The notes: a model not told the origin generated them from the sequence alone. A stretch of DNA of 64,000 nt from Diphasiastrum complanatum (GCA_029204225.1 CM055113.1:30709317-30773316); one strand, 5' to 3'; positions 1 through 11,289 are shown, counted from the first letter of the stretch. Made by a program: numbers and translations.

Positions 1-450
1 AAACAAATTGAATTATAGACACCTTTTTTGAGGTTTCGAGGTCAAACAGACTAAATCCATGGCAAAATAAAAATGTATCTCGGAGGCCAGTTTTTCATTT
101 TTTTGGCTCGAAATCGCGATTTTGGCCGTTTCACTTCATCAAAAGGCCAAAAATTGCGTTTTGAACCAATTTTTTTTTTTTTTCAAAATCACGTTAAGGC
201 CCAAATTGCGCCTTACCGTGATTTTGAATTTTTTTTTTTTGGGTCTGAAACAGCAATTTTTGGCCTTTTGATGAAGTGAAACGGCCAAAAATCACGATTT
301 CGGACCAAAAAAAACGAAAAACTGGTCTCCGGGATACATTTTTGTTTGTAAACTAATAAAAACAAATTGACTTATAAACACCTTTTTGAGGCTCTGAGGT
401 CAAACAGACTAAATCCATGGCGAAATGAAAATGTATCCCGAATGCCAGGT
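1..450. repeat. Foldback element: long nested inverted repeat with flanking direct repeats
   Basis: Positions about 70-172 read as the reverse complement of about 242-345 (arms of roughly 100 bp sharing the motif TTCACTTCATCAAAAGGCC). A second palindrome lies in the centre (CAAAATCACG / CGTGATTTTG, about 184-226). Outside the hairpin, 1-90 is repeated directly at about 360-450 (ACAGACTAAATCCATGGC in both). This looks like a foldback or MITE-like element or a hairpin inside a tandem repeat. Its left edge may lie outside the window. The short open frame across it (73-279) is an artefact of the repeat. Confidence 0.7.
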
Positions 451-1649
451 TTTGAAAAAGAATGATATTCATCTAAAGTAAATAAATTATTTGGTATTTG
501 AAAGGCTAATGAAACTAAGGTAGTCTTAGTTTGAATGTGAAGGGGGACACAAAAGTGGGTTGATTAAAATTTATAAGCAATTTTCAAATTTGAAATGTAC
601 TTGGGCATTAAATGAGGCCTACAAGTCTATGTCCCACCTAGAGCTCTAGTTGTTGTCCAATTGTTGGCACTAGGTACTGTGTGTAGCTATTGTTGTGTTA
701 CTAGGTACTTTCAAGTGTATCCATGTAGGGTTAATGTAGGGTGAATGCTAGAGGTGTACTTTATCGGCCCACACTTGATTTAATTTACACCATTGAATCT
801 GCCATGTCATATGGACCATTCCTGCTCAATTGTCACACTTTTATTGGTACACGTGTCATCATTAACACTAATCCAGATTAGTGAAGAGGCCCTTTTTGAG
901 CTCAAAAGAGACCCTAATGCTTTAAACTAAAAGGTAACTCTCACAAACTCGTATGTGTGCTTCTCTTAGTGAGATGCAGCTTCAAGATGCTCTACGAATG
1001 TTACTAAGCAGTTTTGAAAAAAAAAATTGATTTTACAAGGGATTTAATTTTTTGAGTTTTATTTTTTCCAATTCTCTTTTTTCGAGTTCTTATTTTTTCA
1101 AGTTTATTTTTCGAATTTTATTTTTCGCATTTATTTTTCTATTTTCATTTTTCAATTTCAATTTATTCGATCCCTAGTTTTTTGATGCATTAAATTTTTG
1201 ATCCAAAATATTTTTGAGTCCTCTTTTTCGAGCCCTTATTTTTTCGATACTGTCTACTTTTTTCGATATCCTGTTTTTTTTTTTTTTATATCATTTTATT
1301 TTTTCGATCTCTTATCCTTTTCCGAGCGACTGTCATTTTTAGACTAGTTTTGATTTTTTTTCGACCATGTTTATTTTTCCAGACATACTTTTGCATCCGC
1401 CAACCCCATCCGATGCCCATTGCATCCTCCAACCATTTGCACCCGATAACAATTTGCATCCGCCAACCATTTGCACCCGTTCGATGACTATTCGGTTGCA
1501 TCCAACGAGCTTCGAAGTTCCTCACCATTGCTCAGATTTTCATGGTTAATCATATCCTACACGTTCAATCCTATCTGAGAAACAATCCATACAGAATCTC
1601 ATATTGTTAATGTGATTCTGCTATAAGATTCGGTCAAAGACAAACCAGT
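451..1649. other. Intergenic, no gene seen; T-rich low-complexity tract
   Basis: No coding similarity is visible. Positions about 1015-1375 are a degenerate T-rich array with recurring TATTTTTTCGA-like units. About 1390-1510 holds imperfect repeats of GCATCCGCCAACCATTTGCACCCG. The opposing short frames at 1286-1549 come from these repeats. Confidence 0.5.
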
Positions 1650-2736
1650 TTGAGACATTTCCATTCATCACTAAGTACATCTGAGGCTGCAATCACCAAA
1701 ACATCCGACAAGCCTCTACATTGTTACGATCAGTCCTGTTTGAAACCTAAAGGTGTAGTTGAAGATATCTCAGTAAAGATAGCGGGAGTGCAATTCATAA
1801 TCACCTTCATGGTGATGGAAATTTCAGAGTCTCCTTTTGCCTATCGAGTTTTTACTAGGGAGACCTTGTTTGAGAGTCACGCAAGTGGTTCACAATTGGG
1901 AATAATAAAACTCACCTTCAAGAATTGAAAACAGGTTGACATGGGCGATGAAACCTATTACACCCAAGATTGATGATGGATCGTCCACCACAAATCACAC
2001 CATTGATTGTCCAAGGCAAGCCAAGGGAGGTCATTATGATTCTCAAATGGATATATTGGACGGACGCTTTAGCAAGAGTTGACTGTATGGCTAGGCATGC
2101 ATGTTAACTAGATTCAAATACAAAACCTAGCACATCATCATCCGAGGGATACACCCTAGACACACCGATAACCTACGGGGTGAACATGATCAACGTGGCA
2201 TGGTTAGCAGCAGAGCCTATACCAGAGCAAGTTGAAGATGACTCAGTGCCATGGCAACGTGCCTTTTTATACAACAAAGAAGCTGAGCTGATAGATGAAC
2301 AGGTCCTACAGCATATGGATCCTGATCGATTTGAAATGAGGAAGATACCAGCTTAACCTCCACAAAAATCGCCAATAGTTAAAGTTTCCAAGCCTGAAAC
2401 CACCCAAGGCACCCATTAATAAGAAAAATCAATTGAAACAGCACTACGGCCAGGTTTTGATGGAGCGATCTACCTGAAGAAGCAATAGCTACAGTGGATA
2501 TAGATATTTGTAATCATGAAGCGAATATCAAACCAGTTCCCAAGAAGGATAACAAGGATGTATCCAACTACATTGACAAAAAAGAAAAAAAGAAAGTATC
2601 GGACTCCTTGAAATCTATCCGGTTGGAACCAGACACAACGTCATCATCTCATATGATTGGAAGCCCAAAGATTACGAGTCGTGTTAAGATCAACATGTTG
2701 AAGGAGGAATCCCGACGAACGACAGTTCACATATAA
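1650..2736 (+). pseudogene. Decayed Ty3/gypsy-type polyprotein fragment (retropepsin-like)
   Basis: The frame at 1650-1928 resembles the second half of a plant gypsy retropepsin domain: a GVVEDISVKIAG stretch, then a hydrophobic FMVMEI strand, then a degraded equivalent of the usual LGRPFL segment. Further open stretches at about 2166-2356 and 2494-2736 are on the same strand and rich in charged residues, as in the protease-RT linker of such elements. No RT motifs follow because a copia fragment begins at about 2727. Assignment rests on weak motif resemblance only. Confidence 0.35.
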
Positions 2737-3171
2737 AGGAAGTCAAAGTTTGTAGTCTTTGACAATAATGATTTATCATTGCCAAGTACTAATGCGCCAT
2801 CCACATAAAGTGCAATAATCATTGATCTAGTATTAAAATGTTGTACATAGACATTGCAGTCAGTATTGCTTGGATTGAAACCAATATGTAGAAGATATGA
2901 GTTTATTATATCAAAATAGACACATGGATCTTGTTTTAGCCCATACAGAGCTTTATGCAATCTACATACTTTATATTCTTGGCCCTTTATCTCATATCTT
3001 CATGCTGTGGAATATAGAATTCTTCTTGGATTTCTCCGTGTAGATGGATTTTAAAATTTTTGATAGCAACATGTGCAAACAAAGTTCTGAGAGACTGTAA
3101 TTTAACTACCGAATTGAGAGTCTCATTGTAGTCAATACCTTGAACTTGTTTGTAGCTTTTAGTGAATTCTT
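2727..3171 (-). pseudogene. Ty1/copia reverse transcriptase, N-terminal half (inverted piece)
   Basis: Read on the minus strand, the segment gives the start of the copia RT domain (FTKSYKQVQGIDYNET), then NFKIHLHGEIQEEFYIPQ, a stop, then KALYGLKQDP and the active-site region as YVDGALVLGND instead of the usual YVDD. The second catalytic Asp is therefore lost. The frame ends at about 2727. The C-terminal part of the same domain is not on this strand but lies on the plus strand from about 3175, so one half of the element has been inverted. Confidence 0.75.
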
Positions 3172-3174
3172 TCA

Positions 3175-3850
3175 GAAGAATTTGACATGACTGATCTAGG
3201 TGAAGTACATCACTTACTTGACATTCAAATTAGCAAAGATAGAGTAAACAAAAAGCTTTATCTCAATCAACACACACACACACACACACACACATATGCA
3301 TAACATGTTGTAAAAATACAACATGGGTGATTGCAAGCCCATTGACTCACCAATGGATCTTGGCTACAAGCTCTCAAAAGACATGTGTCTCAAGGATACA
3401 TCAGAAGAGTTAAATGCTACACAGTACCCATATTAATCCTTGATTGGGTCACTGATGGATGCAATGATCTATACCAGACCAAATCTGGCCTTTACAATCA
3501 GTACACTTAGTCAATTTATGACCAATCCAAGATTATAACATTGGAAGGCTCTGAAAAGAGTCATGAAGTACATTCAAAATACTAAAGCCTATGCACTATG
3601 CTATGATGGAACCATTCATGCAGGATCAACTCTATATAAGTACACTGATTCAGATTGGAATGGAAATCCAGATACCAAAAATTCAGCTTTTGACTATTGT
3701 TTTTATTGAGCAAAATGTCTAGTCTCCTAGAACAGCAGAAAGCAAAAATCAATTTCTTTGTCTTCAACAAAAACTGAATATATTGGTGTAACTCAGGCTA
3801 CAAAAGAAACTATTTGGATCATATTATTTTTGTAGGATATCTTAAACCAT
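3175..3850 (+). pseudogene. Ty1/copia reverse transcriptase C-terminus and RNase H
   Basis: From about 3180 the plus strand encodes EFDMTDLGEVHHLLDIQISK, the segment that normally follows the copia YVDD block. It continues through a decayed GSL...YTRPNL block and the RNase H motifs YTDSDWNGNPDTKNSA and SLSSTKTEYIGVTQATKETI. Several stops and a (CA)12 microsatellite at 3271-3294 interrupt the frame. It is the missing C-terminal complement of the minus-strand piece at 2727-3171. Confidence 0.75.
3271..3294. repeat. (CA)12 microsatellite
   Basis: Twelve uninterrupted CA units lie inside the copia RT remnant, directly after codons for a LYLNQ motif, replacing the usual RT residues at that point. 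Confidence 0.95.
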
Positions 3851-3852
3851 CA

Positions 3853-4300
3853 TGTTAGCTGATGCCATGCCCCTGAAGTATCGATGCAGTGTCTCATCAC
3901 CCAAAAAGGGTTTCCAGCAGAGATGAAGTTGAGAGCCGAGTCTGAGAGCACGAGAATTATTAGTGCTAGGCTAAATGAATATTCTGTGAGCCCCATGGTA
4001 ATTTCCGAAAGATGGAAAGCCATGTGGGAGCTAGTATTTTAGACTCTCTCAACTTGAGTTATGTTTTTAATAAAGAGGCCTCCTATTATCTAGTAAGTGG
4101 TGGAACTCAAATTCTTATAGATTGGGGTTCACTCTGTTGCAAGAGGTGGATTCCAAATTATGATACAATTGGGTTCTACAGCTCATGGGTATAGATAGAG
4201 GCCTCCACCACGAGTTTTATAGCATGTGTTATGTACTAAAATGTTGTTGCTCTTTGAATTGAAGATTCTACTACTTACATTTCCTTCCATGCTCCATCTT
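3853..4300 (+). repeat. Diverged LTR-like segment downstream of the copia RNase H
   Basis: It starts TGTTAGCTGATGCC and contains ATGAAGTTGAGAGCCGAG and CATGTGGGAGCTAGT. These correspond to TGTTAGCAGATTCC, AGAAGCTGAGAGCCGAG and CATGTAGGAGCTAGT in the LTR at 23967-24827, in the same order. The position just after copia RNase H suits a 3' LTR. Divergence is high and the right boundary is a guess. Confidence 0.45.
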
Positions 4301-4375
4301 CATGCATATAGTTTGGATACTGATGTACGAATGTGTTTGTTGTTGTTAATTCTCTCTTAAGGATTGGTTTAGGAT

Positions 4376-4668
4376 TAGTATCAGGTAGATGTGCAGGGCT
4401 TAGAGGCTTATCTATCATTCTACTCAGTTTAGATGCTTCCTAGTTATCGGCTCCCTAAGGAGTTCTTCTTACAACTATTGAGTGACAATTGTAACAAGCA
4501 CTTTGTAGGATTCACATTTGTGTTAGCATCAGGTAGATGTGTAGGACTTGTAGATTGATCTACTATTTCACTGATTCTCAATGTTTCTTGGTTTCTGGCT
4601 CCCTGAGGAGTTCTTCTTACAACCATTGAGTGACAGTTGTAAGAAGCACTTTGTAGGTTCTGAGATTT
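4376..4668. repeat. Two-copy tandem repeat, period 148 bp
   Basis: Positions 4376-4523 and 4524-about 4668 align end to end; both contain GGCTCCCT, GAGGAGTTCTTCTTACAAC(T/C)ATTGAGTGACA (first copy AAGGAG) and AAGCACTTTGTAGG. No coding function is seen. The following stretch to 5226 has no recognisable gene. Confidence 0.8.
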
Positions 4669-5224
4669 CAGTTAAAGGTTGTTGAGAAGAAGAGGCGCTA
4701 GCAGATCAATAGACAAGGAGATTCATTTTCTTAGGCTGCTACTAGTCATGCGAGAGTTCCTATTCATTGGTTTGGGAGAAATAAAGTTTGATGTGATTTT
4801 AGCCCACTGTTTCTCTCAAAAAATGCAGATTTGTGGTTTTTTTAATGGTTGTGATGAAATTTCAAGCCCTTAGAGGCTATTCCAGGTCTCCACTACCTCT
4901 CCACACCTCCTCCACACCTCCTCCACTAACTTCCAACAGTCCAAGCACACAAAAACAAGCCTAAACTACCCCAAAACCACCTAAAATACACTAAAATAGA
5001 CAAAACAACTAAAATGACAACTAAACTAGTTAGCAATGGCCTATCCCTAGCAATGGCGCCACTGTAGGGTCTAAGAGTAGATGGTGAGCAGCCCTCCACC
5101 TGTCAAGAAGGGTTAGAACACAATGATAGGAATCTAACTATTTAGTTGCTTATTTAGTTGCTTCTACACTAAACTAGCTTTACCCCACTCTAACTCACAC
5201 ACATTCATCCTTGATAGAGGTGAA

Positions 5225-5226
<2 letters not shown>

Positions 5227-5316
<90 letters not shown>
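5227..5316. repeat. (GA)n microsatellite
   Basis: About 45 nearly uninterrupted GA units lie between short unique flanks. Confidence 0.97.
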
Positions 5317-5384
5317 CACTCATTAGCTATTGCATGAATCAACTGGAGAAGCTTAAAACATATATGAGTGTGTAATACCATGAT

Positions 5385-5725
5385 TTTGACAATATTTTTT
5401 TGGTTTGTCTACTTTAAAAAATACTATATGACCATAGAAACATGTCTCTCAAATTTTTTTCAATTTGGAGTTATGTAGAGATAGATATATGCATCTAAAG
5501 CTACCTATGTCAAGTGCTGAAAAGTATTGAAAAGTATTGAAGGGTGCTAGAAAGTTTTAGCTCTTTTGGAGGTGCTTTTTACACCATTTGTTTGGCTATC
5601 TACTTTCAAAAATCCTTTATGACCATAGAAACATGTCTATAAAAAAAATAAAATTCGGAGTCCTATAGAGATATATATGTGCACCTAAAGTTACCCATGT
5701 GAAGTGCTGAAAATTGAAGTTTTTT
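5385..5725. repeat. Two diverged tandem copies, period about 191 bp
   Basis: TGACCATAGAAACATGTCT starts at 5429 and again at 5620, with matching flanks on both sides (TCTACTTT..AAAAAT.CT upstream, CTAAAG.TACC.ATGT.AAGTGCTGAAAA downstream). Non-coding. Confidence 0.75.
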
Positions 5726-5870
5726 GGGGGTAGATTGCCATCAATTGGAAATTTTTTTTTTTTAAGTCTTCCAATAACACAATGAAGAGTCAAGTCTAGT
5801 TCCACGTACAATTGAAATATTGAAATTTCAATCATTTGATGGCATGTTATGTCTCGTCAAGTGACCAAGA

Positions 5871-5918
5871 GTTTTATGCGCACTTTTGTGCGCATGTGCA
5901 CAAAAATGCACATAAAAC
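5871..5918. repeat. 48-bp near-perfect palindrome
   Basis: The arms GTTTTATGCGCACTTTTGTG and CACAAAAATGCACATAAAAC pair around a GCGCATGTG centre. It could be a small foldback or TIR remnant. 5919-6650 shows nothing else. Confidence 0.75.
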
Positions 5919-6654
5919 AACTCTAGTGTTAAGGATCAGATTGAAAGAATATTCTTGGAATCCAATGACTTTCCTTGAGAAAAAGATTTCAAAATGATTC
6001 TTATATTTCTAAGTGAGATGTTATACATATACTCCAATATCTTTCAATGATTAAGTATGGTTTGGAATCCTGTAAATTATGATTGACGAATCATAAGATT
6101 CTAAATGTTTATGATTGACGGATCATAAATTGATACTTAATTGTCATTAGAAGATTATAAGAAAATATGATTCTTAAGATAATGAGTAAAATTCGATCAA
6201 TTGAACGAGTCAAAGCTTTAGATCATTTATTTGAAAATATAAATTTGTTTACTCTAGTAATTATTTGAGATTGTGTAGATCTCACAGACATTTTCATAAA
6301 GGTAATTTGGTTACTTATGAGGAATTTGCTTACTTTAGTAGATAAAGCTCTACTACATATTGTAGTCAATGAATGCTTGTGTACTATTATCAGCCTAAAT
6401 CTCCGGTCAATTAGGAGATAGTTAAATCTATAAAGATGGTATGGTTGTTAAATTCTTGCATGTGATGCTAGGAATAGAACACTTAACTCAAGAGTGTATA
6501 TGGAGTACTCAGAATTGAGTTAAAGTCATTTTTATCATGATGGATCTCCTAAGAGATTTTGGTTCTTTAACTTTTGAACATTGATTTATAATGTAAGGTG
6601 ACATTCACCCAATGATTCATGTAACTTAAGGTTACATGAAGGTGATATTACTAG

Positions 6655-7209
6655 ATTGGTGAGAACCAGACCCAATAGGAGAATTTATCACTTAGTGTAC
6701 TTCTAGAAGCATATGTAGTACTTCAGTGCAGAGATAAACAAATTAAAAATTGTTTCATCTCTAAATACTTATTTGATCTTTGAAGTCAGCCTAAGGATAA
6801 TGATTTTCTGGGTAAATGTGAAAGTTAAAGGATTGGTTTGTTAGCTTTTGAACTTGATCTTTTGGATTAGTCGACTGCTCATCAAGTGTATCAGGTAAAT
6901 TTAGTTTATATGATGCTGACAGTTGGAGGTATTGAAGATTCTACCCATTTGGAGGACTTATCACTCAATGTACCTTTGGAACCTGAAAGAGTACTCAAAA
7001 CCAGAGATAAACAATTGAGAAAATCATTCTATCTCTTTAGGTTGGTTGGTCAGATTGAGGATAATGATTTGTGGGCAAGAGTTAAAAGCATACAAAGTGG
7101 ATCTTCCCTTGTTGTCCGTTCTGAGGACAAGACTTTTTTAAAGAATGAAGAATGTTACGTCCATGTCCAGTATGCGGGATTCAGAATAATTCTTGACATG
7201 GATAGCTAG
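6655..7209 (+). other. Diverged duplicated segment with an unrecognised 107-codon open frame
   Basis: The block around 6680-6850 and the block around 6930-7090 share an ordered series of words (TATCACT.A.TGTACCT.T.GAA, AGAGATAAACAA.TGA.AAA, GAGGATAATGATTT.TGGG), so they are an old duplication with a period near 275 bp. Only the second copy is open (6886-7209; acidic, no TM segment, no recognised domain). It is probably a fragment of mobile DNA rather than a gene. Confidence 0.3.
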
Positions 7210-8464
7210 TTACTCCAGTGTATAAGATTATTAGTTATGCCTCATCATTCTGGGCTTGAGCAGTAATGTAATTAATAATCTTATGAGGGCCCAGACCTAT
7301 ATTTGGACATATGAGCACTTGCATGGTGTTTGACTACTATGATGCAAGAATGGGAGGTCAATAGCTTATATTTGGGTTGCATGGAATCCTAAGAAGAATA
7401 TTCTCTCCTCAATGGAAATTATGTATACTATGGAAACTCACCCATCTACTCATTGGATTTTATGATCTATGAAGCCAGGATCTCCTCCTCTCTTGCCTTC
7501 ATTCACCATGGAATGGGGGTGAAGTGGTTAGGGTATTGACTAGCCACTTCCTGTTGGTTGGGTGGTTTTTCTCCACAGGTGTCCTTTTGGTTGCATGCAA
7601 CAAGATCTAGTCAGATCTTCACTTGGCGATCCTTACTAAAAGAGATGATGACATAGGAGAGTATAGCTTTCAGAAAAGAAAGCTTGACAAACTCAGATGA
7701 ATCCTTATTGAGCTTGAAAAACTCTACCAAAACAATGAAGCCACATAATTAAGTTGGGCTTGCATTTCTGTTATATATTTGGAAATTGGGGGGGTTTCTT
7801 GTTTTGTTTCACCCTGTCTCAATTTTTGGGATGTGGACCTCTTGGAATGATTGTTTGTATTGTTGGTTATGTACTTCATGGATTGTGCTATGCCGTAGAT
7901 ATGACATGACATGGATCTTGTAGATCCGGAAGTATGCCTTGCTTTTTCTAGTGAAAAATTCAGGTTTACATCATGAAAATTCTGCAAAGTGGAGGCGTAT
8001 ATTAGATCGTATTATTCTTCAGCATGGATCGTAGGGTTTCATATAGATTATGATATGTGTGGTGACAATGGATTCAATTAGGGTGGATTGGGGTTTTGTG
8101 GCAGGGCTAGAAGTGCTGGAAAGAGCAAACATAAAGTGACGCTAAAACACTCTTGGATGAGTCGATGGAAAAGGATCGAGACTTGTCGTTGGGTCAGAAA
8201 AAGAAAAAGCTAGCTGCTTATCAGACTTTTGCAGCCTATAGTTTGACCCATGAATGATTTTTGTAGTCATTTTGGACAAGAAACTCCATCCACAACACTT
8301 TCGAGAGCCACAAAAAGGAGAGTATTAGTATCACAGCGAGGATTCACATAAGTGTACGATAATCTAGCAAAAGTGTATAAAATATCTGCTAGTAGTAGTG
8401 AGTTGTAGCCTTGAGCATGATATGTTGGTGTTTTGAATTCAAGAGTAAGATCGTTGATGCACTA
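7210..8464. other. No gene seen
   Basis: Short random frames only. The minus frame at 7724-7987 has no recognisable motif. Confidence 0.4.
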
Positions 8465-9213
8465 GATGTTGAAAGGTCAAGCAAACTGCATGACAGAAGG
8501 CTGAATAGCTGACCTCCCACATTTTAGAAGGCTTATGTACCTTATGGTGTGCACAAGGTGTTTATTAGATCATATTAGAAGCCTTATGTACCTTATGGTG
8601 TGCACGAGGCCTGACATTTGCTATGCATCATTACACTCAGTCAATTCAATGACTCCTTCACTAAGGAGCATTGGCAACTTGGAAAGAAAATTCTAAGATA
8701 CCTGTAGGAAACCATTGAATATGGTATTTTCTATGCACCTAATGAGAATTCTTGCTTGTCTATGTATGTTGATGCCAGCTTTGCAACTAATAGAGATTAT
8801 AAATCCACAACTGGATGTTGTTTCATAATGTATGGTAGAGCAGTATGATGGATGAGTAAGAGACAAGCCATAGTTGTTGTATCTTCTGCAGAAGCAAAAT
8901 ATCTAGCTTTGTCCCAAGGAGCGAGAACATTGGTAAGATTTGTAAGACTGCTTGAAGACATTGGAATCAGCCACAAGCTTGTTTCAGTTTGGATTCGATA
9001 ACCAAAGTGCAATGAGAATGGCACAGTACCCACTTTCGCTCAAGGACAGTCCGTATACCTATTCATTAGCACTATGTGAGAGAACAGATTGAAAGCGGCT
9101 TCATTTAGTTGGAATATTTGTCAACATCATCAATGGTAGCCAATGTTCTGACAAAAACCTTGGCACGTGGTAAATTCGAATGGGAATTTAGGTAGTTAAG
9201 CTTGAAGGGGGAG
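8465..9213 (+). pseudogene. Ty1/copia RNase H remnant ending in a polypurine tract
   Basis: A copy of the LTR start (TTGAAAGGTCAAGCAAACTGCATGACAGA) lies at 8468. Then come the copia motifs SLMYLMVCTRPDICYA (coding at about 8586-8632), MYVDASFATNRDYKSTTG and SAEAKYLALSQGARTLV, all on the plus strand with stops (for example RYL followed by TAG). The block around 8526 is duplicated at 8577 (period 51). The element finishes with the polypurine tract GAAGGGGGAG at 9204-9213, directly before TGTTGAAAGG. Confidence 0.8.
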
Positions 9214-9302
9214 TGTTGAAAGGTCAAGCAAACTGCATGACAGACTAAATAATAGCTGACCTTTGGCTAACTATTCACGTGTCTCCTGTGCCATCTTTTA
9301 CA
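9214..9302 (+). repeat. Very short copia LTR (89 bp) between PPT and PBS
   Basis: The segment TGTTGAAAGG...CTTTTACA is preceded by a polypurine tract and followed at once by TGGTATTAGAGCC (9303-9315), one base off the tRNA-iMet primer site. It therefore behaves as a shared or collapsed LTR between the element on its left and a gag start on its right. At 89 bp it is far shorter than usual, so internal deletion is likely. Confidence 0.6.
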
Positions 9303-9315
9303 TGGTATTAGAGCC
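9303..9315 (+). other. Primer binding site (tRNA-iMet type)
   Basis: TGGTATTAGAGCC matches the usual plant TGGTATCAGAGC site with one substitution and abuts the CA end of the LTR. Confidence 0.7.
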
Positions 9316-9399
9316 ACTAGGTTCATTCTAGGTTGACCTCTAGTGGGTGTAGACTGTTGCAGAGGGCTGATGAAAGATTTACTTGAAGTTGTGGGTTTC

Positions 9400-9612
9400 C
9401 AAAATGTCTACAATACAGTTTGGTTACTTGAGCTTGAGACCTCAACCATTCAATGGGATTGGTTATGAGGGGTGGAAGCAAATGATGTGCCTCTACTAAA
9501 AGGAGAGATGGTATATGAAGTTGTGGATGAGACTAAGCATAAGCCAATGGTGACTGATCCTGCAAACAAATTACATCAAAAAGAGCTTTTGGAATGGACC
9601 AGGAAAGACAAC
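9400..9612 (+). pseudogene. Copia gag N-terminus (truncated)
   Basis: Starting with ATGTCTACAATACAG, the frame reads LSLRPQPFNGIGYEGWKQMM, the N-terminal copia gag pattern (polar residues, F-x-G-x-x-Y-x-x-W). A stop and frameshift follow, then KGEMVYEVVDETKHKP and EWTRKDNK. It stops at about 9612, where a minus-strand gag end of another copia begins. Confidence 0.65.
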
Positions 9613-9779
9613 AAAGGCTGATCTTCTTCTATCACTGGTCTTGTCTCTTCGCCTGTCACGATCTCCCATAGCTCCTTTTCCATCAAAATGTTCTTCAGTT
9701 TGAATTTACAAATTGCATAGTTGCCAGCTCCTTCCAATTTGCTTAACTCATTGAGGACACTCTCGCTTAGAGTTGCCAT
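9612..9779 (-). pseudogene. Copia gag N-terminus, opposite orientation
   Basis: The minus frame begins MATLSESVLNELSKLEGAGN and continues with the FKLKNILMEKELWEIVTGEE pattern of copia gag, where the usual W of the Y-x-x-W motif is C. Only about 56 codons remain before the junction with the plus-strand gag at about 9612. Its leader and primer site lie to the right (9780-10632). Confidence 0.75.
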
Positions 9780-9851
9780 TACTGAACAGATGATTTCGGA
9801 TCAAGTAATTTATCACACCACAGAACTGTATATTTTTCTGGTTTTACACCT

Positions 9852-10091
9852 GATATTGGAATGGAGCGCGGAAGTACGGCTGCTCAAGATCCTCTTTAAC
9901 TTGTGCGCTTGGATCCGATATTGGAGCATGCGATATCGGACTGGAGCGCGGATGTGCAACTGCTCGGAATTCTCTTTAGCTCGTGCGCTTGGATTCGATA
10001 TCGTTACGGACAATATCGGACTGGAGTGCGGATGTACGACTGCTCGGGTTTCTCTTCAGCTAGCGCGCTTGGATCCGATATTGGTACGGAT
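9852..10091 (-). repeat. Three 80-bp tandem repeats in the copia leader
   Basis: Units start at 9852, 9932 and 10012, each with GATAT(T/C)GGA(.)TGGAG(C/T)GCGGA, TGCTC(A/G)(A/G)G and GTGCGCTTGGATCCGATAT-like words. They lie between the gag ATG at 9779 and the primer site at 10621, so they are part of the 5' leader of the minus-strand copia. Confidence 0.85.
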
Positions 10092-10620
10092 ATAAAAAAG
10101 AGAGGATATAAGAACTTTCAGAGGAAATATTCCAGACTCCCTACTTCGGCGTGGTGGCTATGTCGCCTCCTCTTTGCTTAGATCTCGAAACGAGTGATCG
10201 TTCAAACAGACATATATCAATAATGTGAAAGGTATGAAGCCTCAAATCTCTAAATGGCAGTACTAGACACTATCTGGTGTGATTTGCAGTACCCCAAACA
10301 AACAAATGAGAGATTTCTTGGCAGAACTCTCTGACAAATGACACTTTTCACAAAGACTAAAAAAAATATTGTAAAACTTTTTCCACTCAACAGATTTTCA
10401 ATATGTTTGATGCTGCCCTGGCATTTTCGATGCCTCCGGGACTATGTCTTCATGCCCCACTAATAATTGTGAGCTCCAAAACCTGCAAAATACATCAAGA
10501 AGGATTTCTTCCAGCCGATTTTGTCACTCCAAGTTTTCACCTCCTGTGAAGGACTTTCTCACTTCGTTGCGGAGCCTGTGACAAGCTATATCCACTGATC
10601 AGACACGCAGGACTATCGCT

Positions 10621-10670
10621 GCTCTGATACCATGTCAATAATTAGATATGCAACATCAAGCATTCACAAT
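10621..10670 (-). other. Copia PBS and end of 5' LTR (minus orientation)
   Basis: The plus strand reads GCTCTGATACCA at 10621-10632, the complement of TGGTATCAGAGC. Beyond it, TGTCAATAATTAGATATGCAACATCAAGCATTCAC is the end of an LTR. The same end (GAATGCTTGATGTTGCATAT...TTGACA) closes the LTR at 53745-53980, so both belong to one family. Little of this LTR remains. Confidence 0.75.
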
Positions 10671-10729
10671 AAATTTTGTAAACTTAACGTTTGTAATTTT
10701 GGCATTAAAAAAAAAAAAGATTAGACTTT

Positions 10730-11200
10730 TTGAAAAATGGGTCTCTCAGTCATTTCTCTCTTTTTTGGTCACTGTGTTATTATAACAAGTATGGATTTAA
10801 GGAAGGTCCAAGATGGAAAGCACCAGATGGTAAGGTGCAGGGCCTTGGATTTCTAGAACCGTTAGCTTTACCTGCTCCACCAGGACAACAAACACCTCAT
10901 GCAAACATGATATTGAAGTCAGAAGCTTCAACGGGCTAGGATCAATGGAATTATGCTTCAAAACAAGAAACTGGACTTCCAGAGCAATACGTAATTTATG
11001 CTGGTGCGCAGCAACAATAGTTTAGACAATGGGCCAGAGCGCCACTTGGTGCTTTGGATGCAGATAAAATCATTGAATTGCAGAATGTCCAAACAAAAGC
11101 AAATTCACTCCTTTTTGTTGTGAATGTGGTTATGGGCATTGCTACAAAGTATGTCCAACAAAACCGAAGGCCACCACCTGTAACTGCTCTATTGAACAAT
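10730..11200 (+). pseudogene. Possible gypsy gag end with a degenerate zinc knuckle
   Basis: At about 11090-11165 the plus strand reads FCCECGYGHCYKVCPTKPK, a C-x2-C-x3-H-x4-C pattern one residue short of a standard CCHC knuckle. The gypsy RNase H remnant at 11290 lies downstream on the same strand. The upstream frame 10730-10939 is not recognised. Confidence 0.35.
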
Positions 11201-11289
11201 TAAAGGGTTTACATTTTTATGGGTCATGCAAATTATTATTGAATCTTTATCCTATTCTTCGCATACTTAGCACGACCTATATACAGGTT

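Noticed and set aside
7724-7987. Minus frame of 87 codons
   Set aside because: No motif or context supports it.
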